This document shows, one piece after another, positions 56,661-64,000 of a DNA stretch of 64,000 bases; positions within the stretch are counted from its first letter, which is position 1; the number at the start of each line of letters is the position of its first letter. The notes beneath the pieces are model-generated. The model was not told the DNA's origin and searched no databases. It was given only the letters and a program-made list of their open reading frames with translations. The translations under genes and the position numbers were made by a program. This DNA is from Paragemmobacter amnigenus. Lineage in GTDB: Bacteria; Pseudomonadota; Alphaproteobacteria; Rhodobacterales; Rhodobacteraceae. The stretch is from NCBI RefSeq assembly GCF_009908265.2, contig NZ_JAAATX020000012.1, positions 94,131-158,130 on the forward strand, written 5' to 3'.

Positions 56661-58745
56661 TCAGGCGTTCAGATCCTTGAGCAGGCGCGCATGAAGGCGC
56701 ACTTCGCCCAGAACCTCGCCGAAGGTCGACAGATTGCGGCCCCGCAGGATGCGCACCAGCCGGACGAAGACCTCGGCCGTCGCCCTTGCATCGCCGATGG
56801 CCGTGTGGCGGGCCTCTTCGGGGATCGTTACGCCCATGCGGTGGGTCAGCGCATCCAGACTGTGCACCTCGTGCTGGCCGAAGACCACCGCGGACAGCAG
56901 CACGGTGTCAAGCACGGGATGGTCGAAGCGCAGGCCCAGCTCCTCTTCGCGGCGGCGCAGGAACTGCATGTCGAAGGGCGCATTATGGGCGATCAGGACC
57001 GCCCCTTCCGCAAAGCGGTGGAAGCGGCGCAGCGCCTCGGCCACGCCGGGGGCATCGGCGACCATCGCCTCGGTGATGCCGTGCACTTCCGTTGATCCGG
57101 CCGGGATCGGGCGGCCCGGATTGACCAGCATATCGAAAACCTCGTTCTCGACGATACGGCCATTGACGATGCGGATCGCCGCGATCTGCACGATCTCGTC
57201 GCCCTGCTGGGGCAGCAGGCCCGTCGTCTCGGTGTCGAAGACCACAAAGTCGAGCGCATTGAGCCGCGCCTCGGCCACCATCTGGTTCCGTTCGCGCTCC
57301 AGCAGATCGAAATCATAGACCACCGTGCGCGTCACCGGCGCCGGTCGCCGCACCTCGCGCCGCAGCTGGTGCAGCGGCAGGCAGAGCGACTGCCCCCCCT
57401 CCCAGCGCTCGGGCCAGATTTCCATGCCATTGTCCCGCAACACGCTGCGTCCCGTGACATCGGGAATGGTGCGGTCCAGCGGTTCGTTCAGCCAGGCCTC
57501 CAGCCGCGCCACGGGCAGCGTGGGGCCCTGCCACAGCAGGCGCAGGCAGGTGCCCGCCTTCTCTTCCTGCGCGGTGACGCCGAAGGCCTGCGCGATGCCC
57601 TGCCCCTGCATCTCCTCGGCCAGCCGGCCGACCAGCGACACCAGCGCGAAGGCATCGCATTGCAGTTGCAGCGGGTCCGCCTGCGCCGAGGTGACGGTCA
57701 TTCCGCCCGCCTCGATCCGCGCCGTGATGCTGTCGATCAGGTCCGAGGCGCGGATGGTGGCCATCTGCCAGCCATCCGACCGCAGGGCATCGCTTCGGCG
57801 CGACAGGTCGGTCACGGTCTGCACCAGAACGCCCACCTCCTCGCGCAATGCCTGGTCGATGCGCCCGGGCACCGCCCCGCCTTCGGGCAGGGCCGCGATC
57901 AGGGCGGACAGATTGGCCGACGGGCGGTTCACGCGGTCGAAGACCTCGACAAGGAAGGCATCGCGCACCGATTTCGCCGCCAGATCGCCGGTCACGTCCC
58001 GCAGGGTCAGCACATAGCCCGGACGCTGCCGGTCGCCGCCCAGCGGCTCGATCAGACGCATCCGCGCCGACAGGATGCGCGCGCCATTCACTGTCGCGCA
58101 GAGCAGGTCCGACGCGGCCTCGTGGTCCTGCGTGGCGATCAGGCGGTCATGGGCCATGCGGATCGGACCTTCGCGCAGATAGTCGAACAGCTTGCGGTCA
58201 AGCCGCGGCCCTTCCGCCGCCGATCCCACCAGTTCGGACGCCTGCCCGTTGTAGAAGACCAGCTGATGCGCGCCAGAGCACAGCAGAACCCCGACCGGCA
58301 CATCGGCCAGCAGCGTTTCCAGACGATGTTTCTCGGCCGACAGGCGCGAGGTTTCGCGCGCCACCGCCTCGGCCAGCGCACTGCGCGTCTCGGTCAGGCT
58401 TTCCGCGGCGGCCCGCGCCGCAGGCGCAAGATCGCCCAGATAGCGCGCCATCGCGGCATCCACATCGCCATCCACATTGGCATGGGCACGCGCGCGCAGC
58501 GTTCCGGCCAGAATGTCGATCGGCTTGGCCACATTCAGGTCGAACAGATACCAGAGCCAGGCCACCAGCCCCAGCCCCAGAAACCCCGCCACGATCCCCG
58601 CCTGCACGAAAGCGTTGAGCAGGGCCGGATCCCCCAGCCGCGAATAGGCCAGCGCAAGGCCCAGCGACAGCGCCCCAACGATCCCGGCCGCCAGACCCGA
58701 GAACAGCAGGAAGATGCGGGTCCTCAGCCCCAGCCGCGCCAGCAT
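56661..58745 (-). CDS. Membrane PAS sensor / degenerate kinase fused to DnaQ-type 3'-5' exonuclease
   Basis: 694 residues. Order: two membrane helices (about 11-34 and 45-67), a HAMP-like and coiled segment (70-140), a PAS domain (about 140-255, LETLLADVPVGVLLCSGAHQ onward, ending VLTLRDVTGDLA), and a kinase dimerisation-like helix (RDAFLVEVFDRVNRPSANLS, 261-280). In the last the H-box histidine position reads Asp/Arg and no His is present. A weak ATPase-like region (355-455) lacks clear G-boxes. Finally there is a full DEDDh exonuclease: FDTETTGL (Asp504, Glu506), HNAPFDMQFL (Asp592) and HTAIGDARA (His647, Asp652). The C-terminal part is DnaQ/PolC-like, but the protein is unlikely to be the replicative epsilon subunit. 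It is one base from a lone receiver-domain gene, in a symporter cluster. What the exonuclease degrades is unknown. Confidence 0.88.
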   Translation of the reverse strand: MLARLGLRTRIFLLFSGLAAGIVGALSLGLALAYSRLGDPALLNAFVQAGIVAGFLGLGLVAWLWYLFDLNVAKPIDILAGTLRARAHANVDGDVDAAMARYLGDLAPAARAAAESLTETRSALAEAVARETSRLSAEKHRLETLLADVPVGVLLCSGAHQLVFYNGQASELVGSAAEGPRLDRKLFDYLREGPIRMAHDRLIATQDHEAASDLLCATVNGARILSARMRLIEPLGGDRQRPGYVLTLRDVTGDLAAKSVRDAFLVEVFDRVNRPSANLSALIAALPEGGAVPGRIDQALREEVGVLVQTVTDLSRRSDALRSDGWQMATIRASDLIDSITARIEAGGMTVTSAQADPLQLQCDAFALVSLVGRLAEEMQGQGIAQAFGVTAQEEKAGTCLRLLWQGPTLPVARLEAWLNEPLDRTIPDVTGRSVLRDNGMEIWPERWEGGQSLCLPLHQLRREVRRPAPVTRTVVYDFDLLERERNQMVAEARLNALDFVVFDTETTGLLPQQGDEIVQIAAIRIVNGRIVENEVFDMLVNPGRPIPAGSTEVHGITEAMVADAPGVAEALRRFHRFAEGAVLIAHNAPFDMQFLRRREEELGLRFDHPVLDTVLLSAVVFGQHEVHSLDALTHRMGVTIPEEARHTAIGDARATAEVFVRLVRILRGRNLSTFGEVLGEVRLHARLLKDLNA

Positions 58746-58746
58746 G

Positions 58747-59139
58747 TCAGGCCCCTGCCGTCAAAAGACGCCGGACTTCCGCCCGCAACTCCTTCGGGTC
58801 AAAGGGTTTGGAAATGAACCCGTCGGCGCCAAGGGCGATGCTCTTGCGCCGCTCCATGACCGATCCGCGCGCCGTCATGATCAGGATCCGGACATCCGAC
58901 AGGGCCGGATCAAGCCGCGCCTCCTGACAGATCTCGTAGCCCGACACCTCGGGCAGCATCACGTCCAGCAGCACCAGCCCCGGCCGCGTGGCGCGGATAT
59001 GGTCGATCGCCGCCGCCCCTGTGGGCCAACGGTCCACATCATACCCCTCGCGCGTCAGCAGGAATTCCAGCGCGAGCGCGATGTTGTCCTCGTCCTCGAC
59101 GACAAGCACCCGTTGTCTGTCAGGCTCCGTCTCGTGCAT
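58747..59139 (-). CDS. Single-domain response regulator (receiver only)
   Basis: 130 residues: RVLVVEDEDNIALALEFLLT (acidic pair), phospho-acceptor Asp in LVLLDVMLPEVSGYE, Thr in LIMTARG and Lys in FISKPFDP. No output domain follows. It lies 1 bp before the exonuclease fusion gene and 3 bp after the membrane protein gene, so all are co-expressed. Because the neighbouring sensor has lost its phospho-acceptor His, the phosphoryl donor would have to be another kinase. Confidence 0.93.
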   Translation of the reverse strand: MHETEPDRQRVLVVEDEDNIALALEFLLTREGYDVDRWPTGAAAIDHIRATRPGLVLLDVMLPEVSGYEICQEARLDPALSDVRILIMTARGSVMERRKSIALGADGFISKPFDPKELRAEVRRLLTAGA

Positions 59140-59142
59140 GGC

Positions 59143-59664
59143 TCAACTCTCCGAACAGGCAGCGCTGCCGATCGCATCGTCCTCGGTCATGGGAAGCCAG
59201 TCCGCGCCGGTCAGCAGGCCAGCCGCGTCGATGCGGACTGTCTCGGTCAGGATGGCGGACTGGCGTTTGGCACAGTCGACGACCATGAAGCCTTCCTTCA
59301 CCCCTTCCCAACGCGCAAAGGCATAGACCGGTGCCAGAACCAGCGCCCCGTTGTCCGGATGCGGGGCCAGCTTGCGCGTATCCATGGCAGTGAAGGCGGT
59401 GGTCAGCGGCACGACAAAGGTCCAGGGACGCAGCGGGCTGGGCGCGTCATCCTGCCAGACGATGGTCACGCCCTCGGGCAATTCGCCGCTCAGGCGCCCG
59501 AACCAGTCATATTCGCTCCAGACCGCAAAGGCGATCATGCCAAGACCAGCCGCAGCCGGCGTGATCCAGACCGGCAGCACCCCGCGCGACAGCTTGCGGG
59601 CCAGCATGGCCATCCCCGCAAAGGCCACGGCGGCGACGAAGGCTGCGATCAGTTCAAGTCCCAT
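59143..59664 (-). CDS. Membrane protein of the symporter cluster, unknown function
   Basis: 173 residues with two N-terminal membrane helices (about 2-22 and 29-49), then a soluble domain with WSEYDWFGRLSGELPEGVTI, RPWTFVVPLTTAFTAMDTRK and an acidic Cys-containing end. From memory, similar proteins accompany DUF294 and symporter genes in Rhodobacteraceae, but I cannot name a family. The spacing (11 bp from the DUF294 gene, 3 bp to the receiver gene) makes it part of the operon. Confidence 0.75.
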   Translation of the reverse strand: MGLELIAAFVAAVAFAGMAMLARKLSRGVLPVWITPAAAGLGMIAFAVWSEYDWFGRLSGELPEGVTIVWQDDAPSPLRPWTFVVPLTTAFTAMDTRKLAPHPDNGALVLAPVYAFARWEGVKEGFMVVDCAKRQSAILTETVRIDAAGLLTGADWLPMTEDDAIGSAACSES

Positions 59665-59675
59665 TTGGTCACTAC

Positions 59676-61499
59676 TCAGGAAATGGCCCCGCGGGAATGG
59701 CCCACGGAGGATTGCATTGTGCGCACGACGACAAAGGCATCGCGCAGATGAGAACGTTCGAAATCCGAAAGATCCGACAGCGACAGATAGTTGTCGAGCT
59801 TCTGCCCCTGCCGCACCTGCCGCGCCTGATGCTCCAGCCGCGTGCGCGCGATCAGGTCATAGGCATCCACAAGATCCCGCGCCCCCGAGGCCGAGATGAC
59901 ACCCGCCGTCTCTGCCGCCTCCAGCCGCGCACGGGTATTGGCCACGCCAAGACGCCCCAGCAGCGCATAGACCCGCCCCAGATCCGCCACGGGCACCACG
60001 CCATTGTGCTTCATGTCGATGTGGTTCTTGTGCTCGCCCGACCGGATCGTGGCGATCCCGCGCAGCAGGCCCAGCGGCGGCGCATGTTTCAGCGAATTCG
60101 CCACCATATGCGCGACGAAGATCGTGTTCTGCGCGGCCATCTCCAGCGTCTCGTGCTGCAATGTCTCGAACAGCGCCGCCTCGCCCGCAATCGGCCGCAG
60201 ATCGAACATGACCGAGGCCAGCATCTGCGCCGTCGGGTCGGGCCGGTTCACCCAGCCGCTGAAATAACCCCGCCAGACCGACAGGGTCTGGCACCAGCGC
60301 GGGTTCGTCGCCATCATGTCGCCGGGGCAATAGACATAGCCGCAGGCATCCAGCCCGTCCGACACCCGCCGCGCCAGCGCGTGGAAATACCCCATGTCCG
60401 CTTCGGTCGCCGCATCGTCAAGGATCATGCAATTGTCCTGATCCGACACCCCCGTCTGCTCCTGCCGCCCCTGCGAACCGCAGGCCAGCCAGACATAGGG
60501 CACGGGCGGCGGGCCCAGCTCGCGCTCGGCCAGCACGATCAGGCGCCGCGTCACCGTATCGGCGATATCCGTGACCAGCCGCGTGATCACCTCATGCGCG
60601 TGATGCGCCCCGACAAGCTGCGCCACAAGGCGCGGGATACGGCTTGTCGTCGCCGCCAGCTGCTCCACCGTCTCGGCCATCGCGGCATCGCGCACGAACT
60701 GGGCCGAGGAGACGGCCTGATAGCGCGTCAGGTCGGTCTGGGTGACCATGCCGACCAGACTGCCCCCTTCGGTCACGGGCAAATGGCCGATCCGCCGCTC
60801 CAGCATCAGATGCAGCACATCCGACCCCAGCGCGGCAGGCGACAGCGTGACCGGATCGCGCGTCATCACCTGCCCCACCGGCGTCTCGGGCGGCAGCCCT
60901 TCGGCCAGCACGCGGTTGGTCAGGTCCCGCGTGGTCACAAGCCCCGCAAAGCGCCCCCCCTCGGTGATCCCGAGGCTCGACACATGCCGGTCGCGCATGA
61001 TCCGCGCCGCCTCCCGCACCGGCAGGTCATGGGCGATCGTGATCGGCCCCCGCGTCATCAGATCACCCACCTTCTGCGCGGTGATCTCTGCCGGGCGCAT
61101 GTCGCCCGCCCGCCCCCGCTGGAAAAAGCGGCGGAAGACGGGGTTCTCCTCGAAAAGCCTGCGGAACTCGGCCACCGGCAGGACCAGCGCCACCGTCTCC
61201 CGCACGGCCCGTGCCGTGGTCACCGCCAGCCCGTCCCGCATCAGCCCGCGCTCGCCGAAACTGTTGCGCGGCCCCAGCAGCGACACGACATCGCCCAGCG
61301 GATCCAGAATCTCGACCGCGCCCTCGCGGATCAGGAACAGACCGTCCAGCAGGTCGCCCGCGGCATAGATCCGCTGGCCCGCCGCGATCTGCCTGTGGCC
61401 GAAGGAACCGGCGACACGCGCCAGTTCGTCCTGCGACAGGCTGTCGTAGGGATGCACCGTCTCGAGGAAGCCGATGATGGCCAGAGGCTGTTCGTCCAT
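59676..61499 (-). CDS. cNMP-binding / CBS / DUF294 putative nucleotidyltransferase
   Basis: 607 residues in four parts: a cyclic-nucleotide-binding fold (1-130, with FGERGLM), two CBS motifs (about 145-265, VGDLMTRGPITIAHDLPV and VGQVMTRDPVTLSPAALG), the DUF294 nucleotidyltransferase core ACGSQGRQEQTGVSDQDNCM near residue 340, and the DUF294 C-terminal helical domain. The G-S-x4-E...D-Q-D active site resembles GlnD, so protein nucleotidylylation controlled by nucleotides is plausible. These proteins recur beside acetate-type SSS symporters and DnaQ-like genes in proteobacteria, from memory. It lies between the symporter and the membrane protein gene. Confidence 0.92.
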   Translation of the reverse strand: MDEQPLAIIGFLETVHPYDSLSQDELARVAGSFGHRQIAAGQRIYAAGDLLDGLFLIREGAVEILDPLGDVVSLLGPRNSFGERGLMRDGLAVTTARAVRETVALVLPVAEFRRLFEENPVFRRFFQRGRAGDMRPAEITAQKVGDLMTRGPITIAHDLPVREAARIMRDRHVSSLGITEGGRFAGLVTTRDLTNRVLAEGLPPETPVGQVMTRDPVTLSPAALGSDVLHLMLERRIGHLPVTEGGSLVGMVTQTDLTRYQAVSSAQFVRDAAMAETVEQLAATTSRIPRLVAQLVGAHHAHEVITRLVTDIADTVTRRLIVLAERELGPPPVPYVWLACGSQGRQEQTGVSDQDNCMILDDAATEADMGYFHALARRVSDGLDACGYVYCPGDMMATNPRWCQTLSVWRGYFSGWVNRPDPTAQMLASVMFDLRPIAGEAALFETLQHETLEMAAQNTIFVAHMVANSLKHAPPLGLLRGIATIRSGEHKNHIDMKHNGVVPVADLGRVYALLGRLGVANTRARLEAAETAGVISASGARDLVDAYDLIARTRLEHQARQVRQGQKLDNYLSLSDLSDFERSHLRDAFVVVRTMQSSVGHSRGAIS

Positions 61500-61528
61500 C
61501 TTGCTGTCCCGGAAAGGGCGTGGGGGTG

Positions 61529-61557
61529 GACGGCCCCGGCACAGGGCCGGAGCCGTC
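61529..61557. terminator. Intergenic hairpin between symporter and DUF294 gene
   Basis: gacggc...gccgtc with inner ccggc/gccgg and small bulges. It lies 9 nt past the symporter stop with no T run on the minus strand. It could be an attenuator or an mRNA-stabilising stem that sets the symporter level above that of the downstream genes. Confidence 0.5.
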
Positions 61558-61565
61558 CGTCAGTT

Positions 61566-63521
61566 TCAGTGGGCCTGCGCCGCGCCCGCACCTTTCGGCA
61601 CGCGGATCGACTGGATCAGGTCCTGCACGTCCTGCGGCGGAGCCTTGGTCATGCCGGACACGATATAGGCGACGGCAAAGTTCAGCAGCGCGCCGACCGG
61701 GCCGAAGCCGGCGGGCGAAATGCCGAGGAAGTGCGCGTCAGGCGTGTTCGGCAGCATGTTCGTGCCCGGGATGAAGAACCAGCCCAGGTAGAGGAAGATG
61801 TAGACCGCGGTCGAGATCAGGCCGACCAGCATACCGGCAATGGCGCCTTCCTTGGTGACGCGGGTCGAGAAGATACCCATCATCAGCACCGGGAAGATCG
61901 TCGCAGCCGCCAGACCGAAGGCAAGCGCCACCACCTGCGCGGCAAAGCCGGGCGGGTCGAGACCAAGCCAGGTGGCCAGCACGATGGCAAAGGCCATCGA
62001 GATACGGGCCGCCAGCAGTTCGCCTTTCTCGCTGATATCGGGCTTGAGCGCGCCCTTGATCAGGTCGTGGCTGATGGCCGACGAAATGGCCAGCAGCAGG
62101 CCCGCCGCGGTGGACAGAGCCGCCGCCAGACCGCCTGCGGCGACCAGAGCGATGACCCAGCCGGGCAGCTTGGCGATTTCGGGGTTCGCAAGCACCATGA
62201 TGTCGTTGTTCACGGTGGTCAGTTCGTTCCCCTTCAGACCCATATCGGTCAGCGACTGGCCTTCGACCAGACCGTTGGCCGGATCGGCAAGGGCAGCGTC
62301 CAGCGCGGCCTGCGCCTCGGCGACTTTGGCTTCCAGCGCGGCCTTGTCGGCATCGGCCGGAGCTTCCGCCAGCGCCTTGTTGGCATCGGCCAGAGCCTTG
62401 CCCGCATCCGCCACCGGCTTCTTCTCGTTGAAGTACTGGATCAGGCCGTCACCGTTCTTGTCGGTATAGGCCAGAAGACCGGTTTTCTGCCAGTTGTTGA
62501 CCCAGGCCAGTTCCGGATTGGTCTCGATCTCCTGCAGCGAAACCGCCGGAGCAGACAGCGCCGAACCCGTCACGGCACCCGGCCAGAAGGTCGTGGTGAT
62601 GTTCAGGCGGGCCATCGACCCCACCGCCGGAGCGACGGTGTAGAGCAGCGCGATGAAGACCAGCGCCCAGCCGGCCGACAGACGCGCGTCCGACACCTTG
62701 GGCACCGTGAAGAAGCGGATGATCACGTGCGGCAGACCCGCGGTCCCGATCATCAGCGACATGGTCACGAGGAACATGTTGAACATGTTGGTCGTATCGG
62801 CGGTATAGGCGGCAAAGCCCAGTTCCGTAACGACCTGGTCCAGCTTGTCCAGGAAGGCGACGTCGCCGCCCGTCGGCGCGTAGCTGCCGATGAAGCCAAG
62901 CTGAGGCAGGATGTTGCCGGTCAGTTGCAGCGAGATGAACAGCGCCGGGATCGTATAGGCGATGATCAGAACGACATACTGCGCCACCTGCGTATAGGTG
63001 ATGCCCTTCATGCCGCCGAACACCGCATAGGCGAACACCACCGCCGAACCGATCAGAAGACCGGTCGTCGTCGACACTTCGAGGAAGCGCGCGAAGGTCA
63101 CGCCGACGCCCACCATCTGCCCGATCACATAGGTGATCGAGATGACAAGAAGGCAGATCACCGCCACCATGCGGGCCGAGGTCGAATAGAAGCGGTCGCC
63201 CACGAATTCCGGCACGGTGAACTTGCCGAACTTCCGCAGATACGGGGCCAGCAGCAGCGCCAGAAGCACGTAGCCACCGGTCCAGCCCATCAGGAAGACC
63301 GAGTTGTTGTATCCCCCGAAGGCGATCAGACCCGCCATCGAGATGAAGGATGCGGCGGACATCCAGTCCGCTGCCGTCGCCATGCCGTTCACGACGGGGC
63401 CGACGCCCTGCCCTGCGGCATAGAATTCCGACGTCGACGCGGCGCGGGCCCAGAACGCGATACCGAAGTACAGCGCGAAGGACGCCCCGATGACGAGAAG
63501 GTTGAGCGTAAACTGATCCAT
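61566..63521 (-). CDS. Sodium:solute symporter, ActP/acetate type, with Ala-rich insert
   Basis: 651 residues, about thirteen membrane helices of the SSS (SLC5) family. MDQFTLNLLVIGASFALYFG leads, with GMATAADWMSAASFISMAG (Na+ site region), GGYVLLALLLAPYLRKFGKF and AAGGLAAALSTAAGLLLAIS. Relatives are annotated as ActP-like acetate or monocarboxylate permeases. Between helices, residues about 340-430 form an extra periplasmic or cytoplasmic loop. Its Ala/Lys/Glu coiled segment (KALADANKALAEAPADADKA and continuing to 417) makes the protein about 70-100 residues longer than E. coli ActP. It is coupled to the DUF4212 gene, 4 bp upstream. Confidence 0.92.
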   Translation of the reverse strand: MDQFTLNLLVIGASFALYFGIAFWARAASTSEFYAAGQGVGPVVNGMATAADWMSAASFISMAGLIAFGGYNNSVFLMGWTGGYVLLALLLAPYLRKFGKFTVPEFVGDRFYSTSARMVAVICLLVISITYVIGQMVGVGVTFARFLEVSTTTGLLIGSAVVFAYAVFGGMKGITYTQVAQYVVLIIAYTIPALFISLQLTGNILPQLGFIGSYAPTGGDVAFLDKLDQVVTELGFAAYTADTTNMFNMFLVTMSLMIGTAGLPHVIIRFFTVPKVSDARLSAGWALVFIALLYTVAPAVGSMARLNITTTFWPGAVTGSALSAPAVSLQEIETNPELAWVNNWQKTGLLAYTDKNGDGLIQYFNEKKPVADAGKALADANKALAEAPADADKAALEAKVAEAQAALDAALADPANGLVEGQSLTDMGLKGNELTTVNNDIMVLANPEIAKLPGWVIALVAAGGLAAALSTAAGLLLAISSAISHDLIKGALKPDISEKGELLAARISMAFAIVLATWLGLDPPGFAAQVVALAFGLAAATIFPVLMMGIFSTRVTKEGAIAGMLVGLISTAVYIFLYLGWFFIPGTNMLPNTPDAHFLGISPAGFGPVGALLNFAVAYIVSGMTKAPPQDVQDLIQSIRVPKGAGAAQAH

Positions 63522-63525
63522 GCCC

Positions 63526-63783
63526 TTACTCCTCGACGCCGTGTTCTTTGTCGAGCTTGTTCATCTTCGCCGCATAGGCAAAGATCAGAACGAGAAAGAC
63601 GTAGATCGCTCCGTTCTGCGCGAACCAGAACCCGATATCGGCACCGCCGATATGGATCCCCGAAAGCGCGGGACGAAGCAGGATGCCAAGCCCGAAGGAA
63701 CACACGAACCAGATCACCATCGAGATGGTAATGACCCGGATATTCGCGGCCCAATAGGCATTGGACGACATTTTGTCCGCCAT
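63526..63783 (-). CDS. DUF4212 small symporter subunit
   Basis: 85 residues with two membrane helices (about 13-35 and 48-68). NAYWAANIRVITISMVIWFV and IGFWFAQNGAIYVFLVLIFA are the DUF4212 signature. Members are always next to an SSS symporter and are probably its small subunit. The start at 63783 was chosen for the conserved MADK opening and the aggga upstream. First gene of the cluster; adk ends 71 bp before it. Confidence 0.92.
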   Translation of the reverse strand: MADKMSSNAYWAANIRVITISMVIWFVCSFGLGILLRPALSGIHIGGADIGFWFAQNGAIYVFLVLIFAYAAKMNKLDKEHGVEE

Positions 63784-63854
63784 GAGTGCTACTCCCTGAG
63801 GTTTATTTTCCACACCCGCACCCCCCAATCACACAGGGGATGCGGCCTCCCTTT

Positions 63855-64000
63855 TCACGCCGAAACGCGCCTTACGATTGCGGCGAGCGCGCTCTGGATG
63901 TCTGCGATGTTGCCCATCGCGTCGATCCGTTGGAGCACGCCCCTGCCCTCGTAATAGGCGATCAGCGGGGCCGTCTGGGCGTGATAGGCCTTCAGCCTCT
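63855..64000 (-). CDS. adk: Adenylate kinase, C-terminal fragment at window edge
   Basis: The last ~48 codons are inside the window: KAYHAQTAPLIAYYEGRGVL then QRIDAMGNIADIQSALAAIV, ending VRRVSA. This is the terminal helix pair of bacterial Adk (AMP + ATP to 2 ADP). The start lies beyond position 64000. The stop is TGA at 63855-63857. Confidence 0.92.
   Translation of the reverse strand, partial: RLKAYHAQTAPLIAYYEGRGVLQRIDAMGNIADIQSALAAIVRRVSA

Noticed and set aside
59697..63731. 1344-codon plus-strand open frame
   Set aside because: It runs antisense through three well-identified genes and is composed of Arg/His/Gln-rich runs; it is an artefact of base composition.

Overview
The window is a dense, GC-rich alphaproteobacterial chromosome segment. 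Gene content points to the Rhodobacteraceae/Paracoccaceae (Rhodobacter-Gemmobacter-Tabrizicola type). Supporting features are a PII-glutamine synthetase pair, a ccmA-B-C-D-G block behind yajC-secD-secF, ccmI-ruvX-DUF1289 in one operon, a four-subunit sarcosine oxidase, a DddP-type DMSP lyase, an Atm1-type exporter and Fe-type SodB. The genus cannot be fixed from the sequence alone. No rRNA, CRISPR array, transposase or prophage was seen; there is one tRNA (Asn, GUU). Most long open frames opposite real genes are mirror frames produced by the high third-position GC and are omitted.

Layout: 1-1544 truncated Nnr (metabolite repair) carrying an in-frame palindromic element. 1718-3573 glnB-glnA and terminator. 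3740-5607 two related membrane-tailed proteins of unknown role. 5612-9334 (minus) a heme-dependent N-demethylase family protein, a solitary divergent FliG, a tiny secreted Cys protein and purB. 9517-10854 dddP. 11175-15733 an EamA transporter, a DUF1223 protein and acnA. 16195-22492 (minus) preprotein translocase accessory genes followed by the cytochrome c maturation block. 22856-24328 poorly characterised proteins. 24343-25989 a solitary DNA methyltransferase fused to a nuclease-like domain, with an AT-richer centre. 26354-31986 serS, a TspO-like membrane protein, der, a BamB-like lipoprotein and a YfgM-like protein. 32163-36928 an RTX-repeat protein, an Atm1-type exporter and a LysM protein. 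37046-40924 a LOG-family hydrolase, RarD, SodB, a secreted protein and a glycosyltransferase. 41072-46234 soxBDAG (minus). 46450-49716 ccmI-ruvX-DUF1289 and a photolyase-like FAD protein. 49803-54088 a CDP-alcohol phosphatidyltransferase and an YnjBCD-type ABC importer. 54109-56523 an orphan EnvZ-like kinase, an MBL hydrolase and tRNA-Asn. 56661-64000 (minus) adk end, DUF4212, SSS symporter, cNMP/CBS/DUF294 protein, membrane protein, lone receiver domain, and a membrane sensor fused to a DnaQ-type exonuclease.

Functional themes are nitrogen assimilation (glnBA), methylated osmolyte and amine use (DddP, sarcosine oxidase, the N-demethylase-like protein), cytochrome c biogenesis, and a signalling/transport cluster at the right end. 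That cluster is the best candidate for an under-described system. Its membrane-bound, PAS-containing protein looks like a histidine kinase that has lost its phospho-acceptor histidine but carries a complete DEDDh exonuclease. It is followed by a lone response-regulator receiver and a two-subunit sodium:solute (acetate-type) symporter locus.

Several intergenic repeat families are present: an in-gene palindrome, an AAATATCC/CCCAAATACCC-type element, a 12-nt-period TGCACAACC element, and a three-hairpin cluster before rarD. These features are not explained by the genes.
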